A stretch of DNA of 32,512 nt from Acanthaster planci (Eukaryota; Echinodermata; Asteroidea; Valvatida; Acanthasteridae). The stretch spans positions 187,906 to 220,417 of the forward strand of contig NW_019091656.1 in assembly GCF_001949145.1 (NCBI RefSeq). The letters are read 5' to 3'. The position numbers and the translations under genes are program-made. How positions within the stretch are numbered: position 1 is the first letter of the stretch; every line of letters begins with the position of its first letter. The notes below the pieces were generated by a model. That model worked only from the letters and a program-made list of their open reading frames with translations, was not told where the DNA came from and searched no databases. Below are positions 10,717-20,349 of this stretch, one piece after another.

Positions 10717-11525
10717 TAAAAGGGACCTCGTATTAACAATTTTTTCTCATTGAGAAACTGCTGTATTGTACACTCTTAGATACACACATTGCATAGACAT
10801 TGCATGGGCAAGTGGTACCAAGATAACTTTTTCGATGAAAACTTTTCCAAGCAAGGAGGGATAGCAGATAGATTTTAATGCAAAAGTGGTTTTAATACTA
10901 TGCATGTACCTCTGATGGGCTGGATGAGGGATGCAAGTGGTGCATGTCACATAGGTCAGGGGCATCCTGATCCGCAGCAGCGTGGTGGTCTGTGCCCTCC
11001 TTGTCTGCAGCAGCAATTTATATAGTAATTTATATAATTTTAGCATGTACATTGCAACATCGAAGAACTTGCTATGAACATGCTGTATATCGTACTTCTG
11101 TGTTTAAAATGCGTTATTACAAGCAATGAATCTCTTCTCCATCCCCATCCACAAGCAACTTTGCCAGTGCAGCATAACACATTATCCATTTTCGTTGGTT
11201 TGCTTTTTCATCATTTTTTTGCATGCATACCTTGTGCTATCAGTGCCATGCCATATTCAAGCTGAACATCTGGACTAACCAGTTTGGTTTGGTTGAGTTC
11301 GAAAGTGCCCTGTTCGATGATTTTTGGTTCGGTTCAGCTGCAGCACTACTTGTCCATAGATCTTTGATATACATGTAGTGGTAGGACACCTATTTTAAAA
11401 CAAGACGTTTTTTCATCTATTGCTTTATTGGACTACTGCCAGATGTGTTCCTTATCAGCTTCTGACCCAGTTGCTAATTTGAATACAGCATCTTTGATGG
11501 CCACTTATATCTCACTATATAGTAT
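10717..11525. other. Non-coding stretch left of the retrotransposon
   Basis: No gene recognised. A short duplication of AATTTATATA occurs at about 11019-11041. The AT-rich composition changes sharply at about 11526-11640, where the LTR retrotransposon fragment begins. Confidence 0.45.
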
Positions 11526-11798
11526 TGTAACACTCCGATGGTCTACGGGTTCCACACAGAGGCAAGAAAACACACTGGGCTCAGAACTTCTGTTTATGAG
11601 GGCAAAACCTGTTTATTTCGGCAACACAGTCAAACTCGCCTGTCCGAAGACTCACAACAAAACCGATCTCTCAAGGCCGGACAAAAGAAGCCTCACTGTG
11701 CAGGCACGGCAGGGTCTCCCAGTTGGTCCAGCAAGGGCGCCAGCCACACCACCGTGGAGTCAGACTGGCGCCCCCGCCCGACCAGCCGGCCCCCGGCA
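11526..11798 (-). repeat. Probable 3' LTR of the retrotransposon
   Basis: On the minus strand this starts TGCCGGGGG right after a purine-rich tract (11814-11799, rich in GGGA), as a polypurine tract should precede an LTR. It contains AATAAA about 100 bp before its end and finishes GAGTGTTACA. The TG...CA ends fit an LTR. The start is inferred from the purine tract only, since there is no second LTR to align. Confidence 0.5.
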
Positions 11799-11965
11799 CC
11801 ACCCTCCCTTCCCGAGGACCCTTGTTAGCCCCCGAACAAGGCGGCGGACGCCAGCAGCCGGCACAACCAGGAGACAGGTCCCCGCCGTGCCCATACAGCT
11901 CACAATGATTTTAGAGCAACCTGAAAAAAAAAACACATTGCAAGCAAAGGTTTAGAACATTGAGT

Positions 11966-13050
11966 TTAGAACAACAAAGGAAAACCACTACTTGGAAAAT
12001 AAAGGGTGAAAGCGATGGTGGGAAGCTGTAGTCTCGATGTTCCCCTACTGGCGAGGCGGTCTCTGTGGTTGGGCAGCTCTGGAACCTCACTGGCGGGGCT
12101 GGGCACTGGGCTGCGGCTGGCACTGGACCTCCGTCTGCCGGAAAAGGGCCTCCCAGAACCCAGCCGGGACGCACTTGGGGTAACGTAGTGGTGGGGGAGC
12201 CCCGGAGACAGCTGGTCCGCCACGGAAGGATCGATAAAGAATTGGCCGTACTGCTGCCCATCGTAGGTGGTGAGCACGTGCCCGGGCACTTCATACGTGT
12301 TGGTGATCCAGGTTCTCGTCTGGCGGTGTCCAAGCTCGTCAACCCCTATTGGCATCTGCTCCAGTCTCCACTCGCTATGCAGGTGCTCGCAAAGAGGGGC
12401 GGGCATGCCCGTCCCGACATCCCAGGTAGCATCGCAGGGCTGTAGGGTTGCTGCGTCCCACAAGCACATCCGGGCCCCGTCTGGCAGTGTCACCGGTGGT
12501 ACCCGGAGGCAGACGCCGATGGTTCCCACACCAATGTGGAATGGGAATGTCGGAGGACACTGGGGGTCCGTCTGCACTCAGGCTTCCTTCGGACACTGCT
12601 GGGAAGGGGACCCGGCCGTGCTGGGGCTCCGGGTCAAAGGTGCATGGCAGGCCTGGTTGGGAGGCGGAGCCACGTGGTCACGGCCCCCCCGACCGCTCTC
12701 GGTGGCACTGTTGCCTCTTCCTCTCCTGTCTCCTTGGTGAACGGCTCCTCCCGGGCGGCTCCAGTTGGAGGAAAGGGCGTCTGAAGGTTTCCCTCCGAGA
12801 CCAGGTGTGGTGGCAAGGGCGTGCGTCCCGCAAGCTTGGGGTCCCCGTCCAGCTCAGTGTCAATAGCATGGACGTCCAGCCTGTCCGCATCTTCCACCTG
12901 GATGGTGTTTACCGCGACCCCCTTGCAGAAGTGGTAGTGCCGGCTACGGATGTCCTCCCTGTCGAAGCTGACCCCGCAGCTCTTCTCGCACTGGAAGGGA
13001 GGGGCGGGCCGCAGAACCGAGCAAGCCATCCTCAAGTGGTGCCTCAAGCT
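11966..13050 (-). CDS. Extra open region 3' of the integrase in the retrotransposon
   Basis: Downstream of the integrase the minus strand keeps two long open frames: 13047-12634 (137 codons) and 12577-11966 (203 codons). The first contains PFQCEKSCGVSF...RHYHFC, a possible CCHC-type zinc site, then an acidic stretch (VEDADRLDVHAIDTELDG). The second contains IGVGTIGVCLRVPPV and WITNTYEVPGHVLTTYDG. I see no signal peptide, furin-like site or membrane segment, so there is no basis to call it an envelope gene. High GC lengthens open frames by chance, but the balanced composition of the second frame favours real coding. It may be a third ORF of the element or an acquired gene. Confidence 0.4.
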
Positions 13051-13318
13051 CCGTCGCTGGGTGAACCCCTGCTGACAGAGTCCATCCTGTTGGGAAGAGA
13101 AAATGGGGTATCAGTGGTTAGGGATAACAAGTACTGGCTTAGTCGGACTACCCGGCGCCCCCTTCGAGTCAGGCGAGTGAGATCTGGCATTGTGAATTGA
13201 TGCTGCGTGCCCACCATGTCTGTACTGTCAATTTCTCCATGCTCGAGGGGGTCCCGCCCCCTCATCGTCCGACTTGCTGGAATCGGTGGCTCCCCCAGCA
13301 GGGTCCTGTGTCGCCTCC

Positions 13319-14760
13319 TCAGCCTGCGAGGGGGACCAGGGACTGAAGGGTCACGGCTCCCCAATCTCTTCGGGTGCTTTTTGTGCCTCGTCTGCCAACT
13401 GTGAGGCAGGCCGGGGGTGGGCCTGAGTGGCCGCGGCTCCTAACCTCTTTGGATGCTTCGGGCATGACCTCTATCAACTGTGAGGCAGAGTGGGGGGTGG
13501 GCCCGGGTGGCCGCGGCTCCCCATTCTCCTCGATCGCTGGATGCCCCGTGCTTGCACATCTCCACCATCCCAGGTTGACGTCTCCGAGGTAGGGCTTCAA
13601 CCTGTTGTAATGCACGATACAGGGTTTGGATCGGGGTGACTTCTGGGTCCTGAAGGTGATGTCGTTAATGCACTCCAACACCCCGAACGGCCCTTCCCAG
13701 CGGCACTGCAGCTTCGGCGCTAGGCCCACCTTCTTGGCTGGATTGTAAAGCCAGACGGCCTGCCCGGGCCCAAAGCTAGCTCCCTGAGCCCTTCGATCAT
13801 ATTGCTGCTTCTGATATCGTTGACTGCGCTAGAGATGGCACCAGGCGAACTCATGCGCACGCTCTATCCTTGTCCTCATACTTGTGCATCATCAGGTCCT
13901 CCGGCTGTCCTTTCGGCCAGCCCACCACCATGTCCAATGGAAGCCCCACCTCACGGCCAAGCATGAGCATGTTCAGGGTGAGTTTGGTGCTGTCGTGTTG
14001 GGAGGAACGGTATGCCATCTTGACATATGGAAGGTGTTCATGGTCTTAACCGTCCGGTTGAAGCGTTCCACCATTCCATCTGACTGGGGAAGGAATGGCA
14101 TTGTCCTCGTCTTCTGGATGCTAAGGAGCCGGCAGACCCCATGGAACAAGCCAGCCTCGAACTCCCGTCCTTGGTCAGTGTGGATCTCCCCTAACGTGTG
14201 CCGAAAGGGGTGATGACGTGCTCCACTAGTGTCCGGGCCACCGTCTCTGCTGTCTGGTCCAGGATGGGAAAAGCCTCCATCCATTTGGTAAAATAGTCAG
14301 CGACCACCATGATTGCCAAGTTCCCTTACCTCGTCGGTGGCAGCCTTCCAGTGAGATCTATGGCGATGCTGACCATGGGTGCGCCGGAGACATACTGCTG
14401 CAGGTGGGCCCACCCTGGACACGGCGGGGGCTTCCGGGACCCACATAGGTGGCACTTCTGGCACCACTCCTCGGCTGCCTGCTGCATTCCTCTTCAATAG
14501 ATGGAGCCTGTTGCAGCCTGGCGATGGTCCGGGCGATCCCCAGGTGCCCGGCAGTACGGTGGTTGTAGGCCAGCCGCAGGACCTCCTGTATCCTGGTTCG
14601 TGGAATGGCAACTTTCCAGGTCGGGGGGCTGCTGGGTGGTCGCTCCCACCTCACCTGGAGGGCGCCCTGTTGTAGCCGCAGTGTCTTCCACCTGCCGGCA
14701 CCGAGGGCTGAGACTTCCTCCTACTTGGTAGCCTGGTAGGTGGTTGCACTGCGGCATGCT
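13319..14760 (-). pseudogene. Integrase region of pol, Ty3/gypsy type, broken
   Basis: The order of motifs is complete for a retroelement integrase. An H2C2-type zinc-binding segment (NHRTAGHLGIARTIARLQ, then WCQKCHLCGSRK) lies near 14600-14430. The core includes AIDLTGRLPPT (first catalytic Asp, about 14370), ADYFTKWMEAFPI, IHTDQGREFE (second Asp, about 14180) and QSDGMVERFNRTVK (catalytic Glu, about 14080). The C-terminal GPY/F-like part reads CRWEGPFGVLECI and VHYNRLKPY near 13690-13590. These pieces lie in different frames, so at least three frameshifts separate them, and the protein is not functional here. Integrase would insert the element cDNA into host DNA. RNase H and reverse transcriptase should precede it and are absent. 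Confidence 0.85.
13375..13530. repeat. Two-copy 79-bp tandem duplication within the retroelement
   Basis: CAACTGTGAGGCAG begins near 13396 and again near 13475, each followed by GGGGTGGGCC and GTGGCCGCGGCTCC. The duplication lies just 3' of the integrase C-terminal region, where spacing is likely tolerated. Confidence 0.75.
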
Positions 14761-15064
14761 CTAGCACTAGGGGGTGTGTGCTCTTGTTCCGCCATAACTT
14801 CCGAAGGGGCATGTTGGTCCACGTAAGTGATGCTTGTTGGACCACATTGAAGGCATATATGATTAGGACACAATGTGCAAAACAAGATGGTGGGTCATGT
14901 GTCATGTTGAAAGGGGTTTTAGTTGAGGTAATTATAAACTCTCGCCCCTCCAAGTCCTCAGTCTGGTTACTAACAATTCTAACGCTATGGCTATTCTTAC
15001 ATTGTGTACATTCAATAACTATTTATTCCAGCTTGTAATAAGTTGAAGAACAAGAATCGTTACA

Positions 15065-15599
15065 ATAATTCGACATGCACCTGACAGGGCAGTGGGCTAA
15101 TAGCCCCACACATACATTTTGCACATGTAGGGCCGTACATCATGGCGGTCTTTTGAAATATGTCTTTTAACTGACGCCAGTACAGCCCTACCTGTATAGA
15201 AGCTTAGTGCAGATTGTCAGGAACTTTGAACACAATTTTTTCCCCCAAAAAACAACTATACAATTTTACTTACACCAGTCGACTACGCAGAGTTTACTCT
15301 CTGATTATCCCGTGACAAAATTACCGCATTCTTTTTTACAAAAGAAGGCATCTTTTTAAATCCAGCCTATAATGGATGGTCACAATGTCCTCGACCATTT
15401 TGAATAAATGCGATACGATACAATTTTCATCATAAACTTACCGAAAGCGTATTTATCCCAATACGTAATATTAATTTATTTTGCAGAAGCCTCGATTGAA
15501 TGGCCACCAGGCATGACACATTAGCAGAATCAGTAAGAGTTGTGCTTTTGTATATATGCAACAAAATGAAACGAGTTTTATGGTACAGTATGTACGTGT
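15065..15599. other. Non-coding stretch between retroelement and SET-BRCT gene
   Basis: No coding frame supported; AT-rich. The retroelement may have inserted into, or just 3' of, the SET-BRCT gene. Confidence 0.4.
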
Positions 15600-15794
15600 A
15601 TGTGATTAAGTGAACTGACTTGGATGCCGAGTGGATAGTCTCTCTCAATACAACTAAGGACATGGTGAATCTTTCCCTCAAGTGTGGTGAGGCTGGTCAG
15701 ATCTGCCAGAATGTCACAAAGCTTAAAGAAGCTCTCGTGTTGTTTGTTCAAGCATGTCCCAAAAGACATGCTTGAGGACCCCATTTGATGCCAG
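15600..15794 (-). pseudogene. Possible further exon downstream of the SET-BRCT gene
   Basis: Starts after a good acceptor (TAATTACAG). The frame at the start reads LASNGVLKHVFWDMLEQTT. After about 70 bp a neighbouring frame takes over with TSLTTLEGKIHHVLSCIE. Both look protein-like, suggesting one exon with an indel near 15720. The phase-1 donor of the preceding BRCT exon does not give the best frame here, so the link to that gene is uncertain. I do not recognise the domain; BRCT would be expected to continue at this point. Confidence 0.35.
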
Positions 15795-18169
15795 CTGTAA
15801 TTACATGTAAAATAAACAACCAGAAGTGCTCATTATACTATAATATCTATTATTATTGCAGTTAGTCCTTTAAAGTCTGAATAAAGTTCTCACAAATATA
15901 CAAAAAATTTACATTACACTAGATCATAATGTTTTGTTGATCTGATCAGTTACATGTATTGTTTAAAGCTCACATGGTGTACATTATACATTTGTAGCTG
16001 ATGATCCAAACTCTGGCAGCGATTCCCTGAAGAAACTTTAAAGATCTCTCTTTGGCAAGCTGGTTGTCATCTACAAATAAGGATGAATTAAACATAGTAT
16101 TGCCATAAAGTAATACTGCATCTATTTTGGTTTCTTTCTTTATTTAATTTGGGAGACAGCAAACAATACATAATTACAAAGCATTTCTGCAATAACCCAA
16201 AAAACAAAAAAAAAGACAGCCTCGGGTAATCCAGCCCTCAATTTCAAGAATGGATCAAAAATACAGCTCGGTAAAATCCCAAGCTATCTGCCAACTTGTA
16301 TGTATATGTTTGTTGAAAAAAAGTAGTCACATCCTTGGAATGAGAAGTCTTCATGTCCTGCAAGTGCATGGATTGCTTTATTAGCAATGAAATCAATTTC
16401 ATTACCAGTGGGAATGACAACGTGAGTGGTGAAACTGTCAAAATCACGTGTATATGCACAGGCAGTCTCCCTAGCAAGTTGTTTAACTTTTCTCTGCATA
16501 AAATATAGGAAATGCCTATGAATACATGGAAATGTTTTGGGTGATTGAAGCTAAAATCCAGTTCTACGTGACATGCTTTAAAGTACAATGCTCTTAATAA
16601 TTGAATCTCAAAGGACCTGTGATCAAAGGCTCACCTGTTCCTTTGAAGTTAATATCGATGCAACCAATGATGTTCCCTTTGTTGATGAGACCTGCAGAGT
16701 TTGCTTTGACAGGTCTTTTAAGAAAAGGAAACAAATCAAGTCCAAATTTGATCACAGATTTTACCAGAATTACTTACCTTTACAAAGTAACATAATTATA
16801 AGAATGAAAATTATGTTCTGTGTTGAACTTGTGAGAAAGTTTCCTCATTACCTTGAAACTTCTCTAAGCAGATTTCTATTGAGTGCCTCTCCTCCTCTGG
16901 GGACACCATTTTCCTGGTAAGGGGCTGCATATATGAGAAGCTCCCAAGATGTTCCAAGTGAAAGGTTCCTGCTTTGAGATTATGGACCACACCCTCTGGC
17001 TCTTTTGTGCTGGGAATTGATGTCTCACGCGGAATGTGTCTTCAGGGTTTCTAAATGTACACATACACAACCCACATGAAAATACATGTACATACATGTA
17101 CCTTGGGCAACTCATGACCAAATGCCTGATGATCAATGTTCTGTTATGAGAAAATTAAAAAGGACGTAACCAGTTTGTAAGAGTAGCACAGAATGAATGC
17201 AAAACACATTTTCAGTCTTCCTTTCAACTTAAAATTGGAATTGCATTCATATAGAAACGGGAATGTATCGAATTGCTACAAGTGCAAGTTACAATGTATG
17301 TGTCTATTTTGTCTAAAGCTTTTTTAAAAATAAATATTTTACCATTGAAGATTTGTTACTTTTGAAAACTAATATTGGATGGATCTTCTTTCAGTAGAGC
17401 CTCTAATATAGTCTTTAAATCACATTTAGAAAAGTTACTTTCATCACAAATGTTTTTAACATTTTTGTGACGTGTGGCCTTGCTTAATTTGTAATTCTGC
17501 ATACACTTGAAAATGATAATGCAGTCAGTTGGCTTACCTTTTGTCGCTGGGGGACATTTTTGTCGCTGTAGTCATACCTTAGCTCTTGTCCTGCTGCTGT
17601 ATCCTCGCAAGCAAACAGGCAAGACATGGTGTACCAACCACAGAAATCGCCTTCATTTGGGAGTTGGCCTTTTTCAAGGGGGCATCATTTACCATTCGAC
17701 AGGCACCATCTGAATTGGTGCCATCAACGCTGTAAGATTTTTGACATGTAATAAGTTCTTAAAGTTTTTTCATTGTTACCGTCAAATACCATTCAGAAAA
17801 AAATACACTGAAATTCATTAAAATATGAAATGAATTTTCCTTACTTATTGAATGTTGCCCTGCAGTACAACGCTTCAAGTATAAAAAATAACTCGCACAC
17901 ACACACAAATAATTTCACCTTAACCACAGGGTAAACCAAAGAGTCAGCTTACCAGAGAGAAGTTCCTTTATCCTGAAAAAAGTAAAGGAAGCTCCCTTTT
18001 TCAACTGGGTAGCTCCCCTGGCAACTTTCCCCTTCAGACTGGGAAATCACTTCTCGTCGATACTGTAGGAGAAAGTCACCCTTGGCAAAGTCCCTTGTCA
18101 CAAAGGTTCCATGTCCTGCAGATTGACACACAGAATTAACAAAACTTTTTAGACTTTAACTTTAGACTT

Positions 18170-18186
18170 TTTGGGGGGGGTGGGGG
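18170..18186. repeat. Poly-T/poly-G tract in an intron of the SET-BRCT gene
   Basis: TTTTT followed by G8, T and G5. Such runs are prone to assembly indels. It lies in the intron between exons 2 and 3. Confidence 0.7.
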
Positions 18187-18323
18187 AGTACGCAGTTTTG
18201 TAACATACCTATGTAATCATCAATGTATCGCACTTCGAAACCATCACTGTCTTCTTTTTTTCTGCATGCTTCACATACCTGCTGAGATGGGGTCATCCTT
18301 GATTTTCTTAAACGAGACATCCT

Positions 18324-20016
18324 CTAATATGAAAATAAAGATAATAAAGAATATGGACTTCACAGAACGGTTTAGTGCACACTCATTTCTTTTCAACTTC
18401 ACTCCATTTAGTGAAAATCCACTTGCTGAATGAAATCAGGGACCAGAAAATTTGAGGGAAGTTTCTGTCATCTGCTATTTCTTTTAAAACTTTTAAAATA
18501 TAATTTCGGAGTAGTTTCCTTCTAAAAAGTCTTGTCCCTACTGAGTATCCTTTTCAGTAATATTTCATGAAGGACACATTCCTGCTAGCAGGTCTCCATG
18601 CCTATCCATATGTAGAGCCTGGCCTTCAGGACCAGAGGGGCAACAACTTGATATCTGGGGAGCAGTAAACCGTGGACTTGGTGTGTTGTTGCAAGTACAC
18701 TGTAGGCCTACAATTTTTGAAGGCTTATTGTTAATAATGCATGATTTAACCAAATTGAAGGGATATGCACAGTTTTGTTTAATTTTTTAAATGAAAAGGG
18801 AAAAGAACCACATCTGTGAAAAGGCTCTGAACTTTTTTTTTATTTAGAGAGGGAAATGGACCCCAAATGGTAACCATCTTGCTACAACCAAAAAAAATCA
18901 TTCAGTAATGATGTTTTATAGAGTAAGCCTGATTTGTTTCTTCCCATGCTTTCTGCATGTGGTGCACCTTCCACATCTCAAACCTTCCCCTGGCACATCA
19001 CAAGAGCAAAGTCATAAACCTTAACTGTCCTTATAGTTCCAGATGTCCAATCCATCAGTGTAAACCTAAACCTTTACCCTGACCAGAGCTAAAACAAGTT
19101 GACCTTTTGTCCATTGTGAAAGTATCAGGCACTCCAGGGTTAAGTTATTCCCTTCAAGAGCAATCACCAATATATATGTACATGTGTACTTGTATTCCTA
19201 AAAAAAAAGGTTGAAAAACATCACTACACCTAGTCCCTCCAACTTTTTTTTCACGAAAATACTTTTCCAAATTATCCCTTACCCTTCTTAATTTGTGGAT
19301 GCTAGCATTAAAACTTAAACTGACTTGGTTTGGGGTTTCTTTATAGATCTGATGAATGGCAAATGACCTTTAAGAGTTTCTTGCACAGGTATCACACAAT
19401 ATAAGGCCTTGCATGTGCACAGGCAATGCCCAACCACAAAAGGGCGCTGTAACTTTATGTTCTTTGTTGAAAGAAACAACTTTGACAGAGAACACACCTC
19501 CTTTTCAGGACCAAACAATGTATGGTTATACACCTCAATTTGAGGACCAGCCTTATTTTAGTACAGGCAGCATATCACCCTCTATAGAGATGCTCACTTT
19601 TTCAAAAGTCCCCACTTTGTTGGTGTGTTTTCCATTGGTGGTCCCGAGATGTAGGTGGAGGTGCAAACAAACACCCCACCCAACAAACAAACAAATAAAC
19701 AAATGATGCAATTATTGTTGAAAAGCTTACTTCATTTTAAGATACGTGTGAAATTGAACTCCCTGAGAAATTGTTCTTTCTGATAAGTTCTCATATTGAA
19801 AAGGAGGACATAGCGCCATTTCTAACATTATGTCTAAAGACATTTTTGGAAATTGCTTCCAGTAGTTCACTTTTAATTGGCAAAGTGTGTCCAAACATTG
19901 ACACAGCACACACAAACAAATAGGCTAATAGAATAGTTACAAGGTACTTAATTCAAAATTTGATACGGCTTACAAGGGAGAATATAAAAGGTGCTATGAA
20001 TTACTAGAAAAATTAC
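18324..20016. other. First intron of the SET-BRCT gene model
   Basis: No domain recognised except the weak coding-like piece at 19735-19890. A CAAA-type simple repeat lies at about 19664-19702. Confidence 0.4.
19735..19890 (-). other. Coding-like remnant ending in a strong donor
   Basis: Two overlapping minus-strand frames look protein-like: one with LPIKSELLEAISKNVF, the other with FQYENLSERTISQGVQFH. The second runs into a strong donor (GTAAGCTT). An indel between them would make one exon. It lies within the proposed first intron of the SET-BRCT gene and could be an alternative exon or an unrelated remnant. I do not recognise the product. Confidence 0.25.
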
Positions 20017-20103
20017 CTTCTTTGCATCTCTGGCAGGAACTTCATAATCACTGTTGTGAGCATTCCTGTTAGGGAGTGGTCTGTCATCTGGAGAGGAACT
20101 CAT

Positions 20104-20349
20104 ACCTCAGGGTTCGGTTGTGGCATTAAATGCCATTATTTGTGTTGATCTTAACACTAAACCGATCTTGACGGAAAACCCATGCCCATTTATGGAATTG
20201 TAAGTAAATTGAAAAACTGACCAGATTTCAATATTTCTAATATTTCTGAAAGGTACAATCTTAAAACCAAAGCCAGAGTGCTCCATACATATAATGTCCA
20301 TCAACATATTGGCAGTGCTATGAAAAATTTTCCAGACAGCCTCAACAAT
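20104..20349 (-). promoter_or_regulatory. Inferred upstream region of the SET-BRCT gene
   Basis: Space between the proposed ATG at 20103 and the end of the MULE-like gene. An in-frame TGA two codons before the ATG supports that ATG as a start. No TATA box or initiator was convincingly seen. If transcription starts here, the two minus-strand genes are separate units only about 250 bp apart. Confidence 0.2.

Larger units (their letters stand above)
11526..14765 (-). mobile_element. 5'-truncated Ty3/gypsy-like LTR retrotransposon
   Basis: A GC-rich block of about 3.2 kb in AT-rich surroundings carries, in minus-strand order, an integrase zinc finger, integrase core, GPY/F-type C-terminal region, a further open region, and a probable 3' LTR ending GTTACA at 11526. 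No gag, protease, reverse transcriptase or RNase H was seen upstream of about 14760, so the element lacks its 5' part. The integrase is broken by frameshifts. No matching second LTR is present. TGTAAC occurs on the minus strand at 15064, which would suit an LTR start, but the following sequence does not match the 3' LTR and the five bases outside each end (AGTAT and ATAAT) are not a clean target duplication. The right border between 14760 and 15064 is therefore unresolved. Confidence 0.8.
15990..20103 (-). pseudogene. SET-BRCT domain gene (multi-exon, two lesions)
   Basis: Exons, all with AG/GT borders and matching phases: 20103-20017 (ATG start, ends DAKK), 18323-18209, 18115-17953, 17729-17538, 17050-16852, 16714-16635, 16493-16406 and 16070-15990. 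Exons 2-4 give a KMT5A-like SET domain: SDGFEVRYIDDYIG, GHGTFVTRDFAKGDFL (cofactor loop), FLYFFQDKGTSLWCVDGT, ACRMVNDAP in place of the usual NHS/NHxC motif, and ELRYDYSD. Exon 5 is a linker (KAGTFHLEHLGSFSY, SPEEERHSIEICLEKF). Exons 6-8 form a BRCT domain: TSLVASILTSKEQRKVKQL, FDSFTTHVVIPTDD and RSLKFLQGIAARVWIISY, with the conserved tryptophan. SET enzymes methylate lysines, typically on histones; BRCT modules bind phosphoproteins in DNA-damage signalling. Lesions are a 1-nt frameshift in exon 4 just before DTAAGQ and a TGA as the third codon of exon 5. Either this is a young pseudogene or the sequence has errors. The 3' end is not defined. Exon 1 is the least certain. Confidence 0.75.

Noticed and set aside
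12448-13200. 250-codon plus-strand frame
   Set aside because: It is antisense to the retroelement's minus-strand coding region; its arginine/glycine/proline-rich make-up is a GC shadow.
11526-15064. Complete LTR retrotransposon bounded by TGTAAC...GTTACA
   Set aside because: The two end regions do not align as LTRs, gag and reverse transcriptase are absent, and the flanking five bases are not a clean duplication.
16244-16588. 114-codon minus-strand frame
   Set aside because: It overlaps the BRCT exon in another frame and runs through its splice sites; the phase-consistent BRCT reading is preferred.
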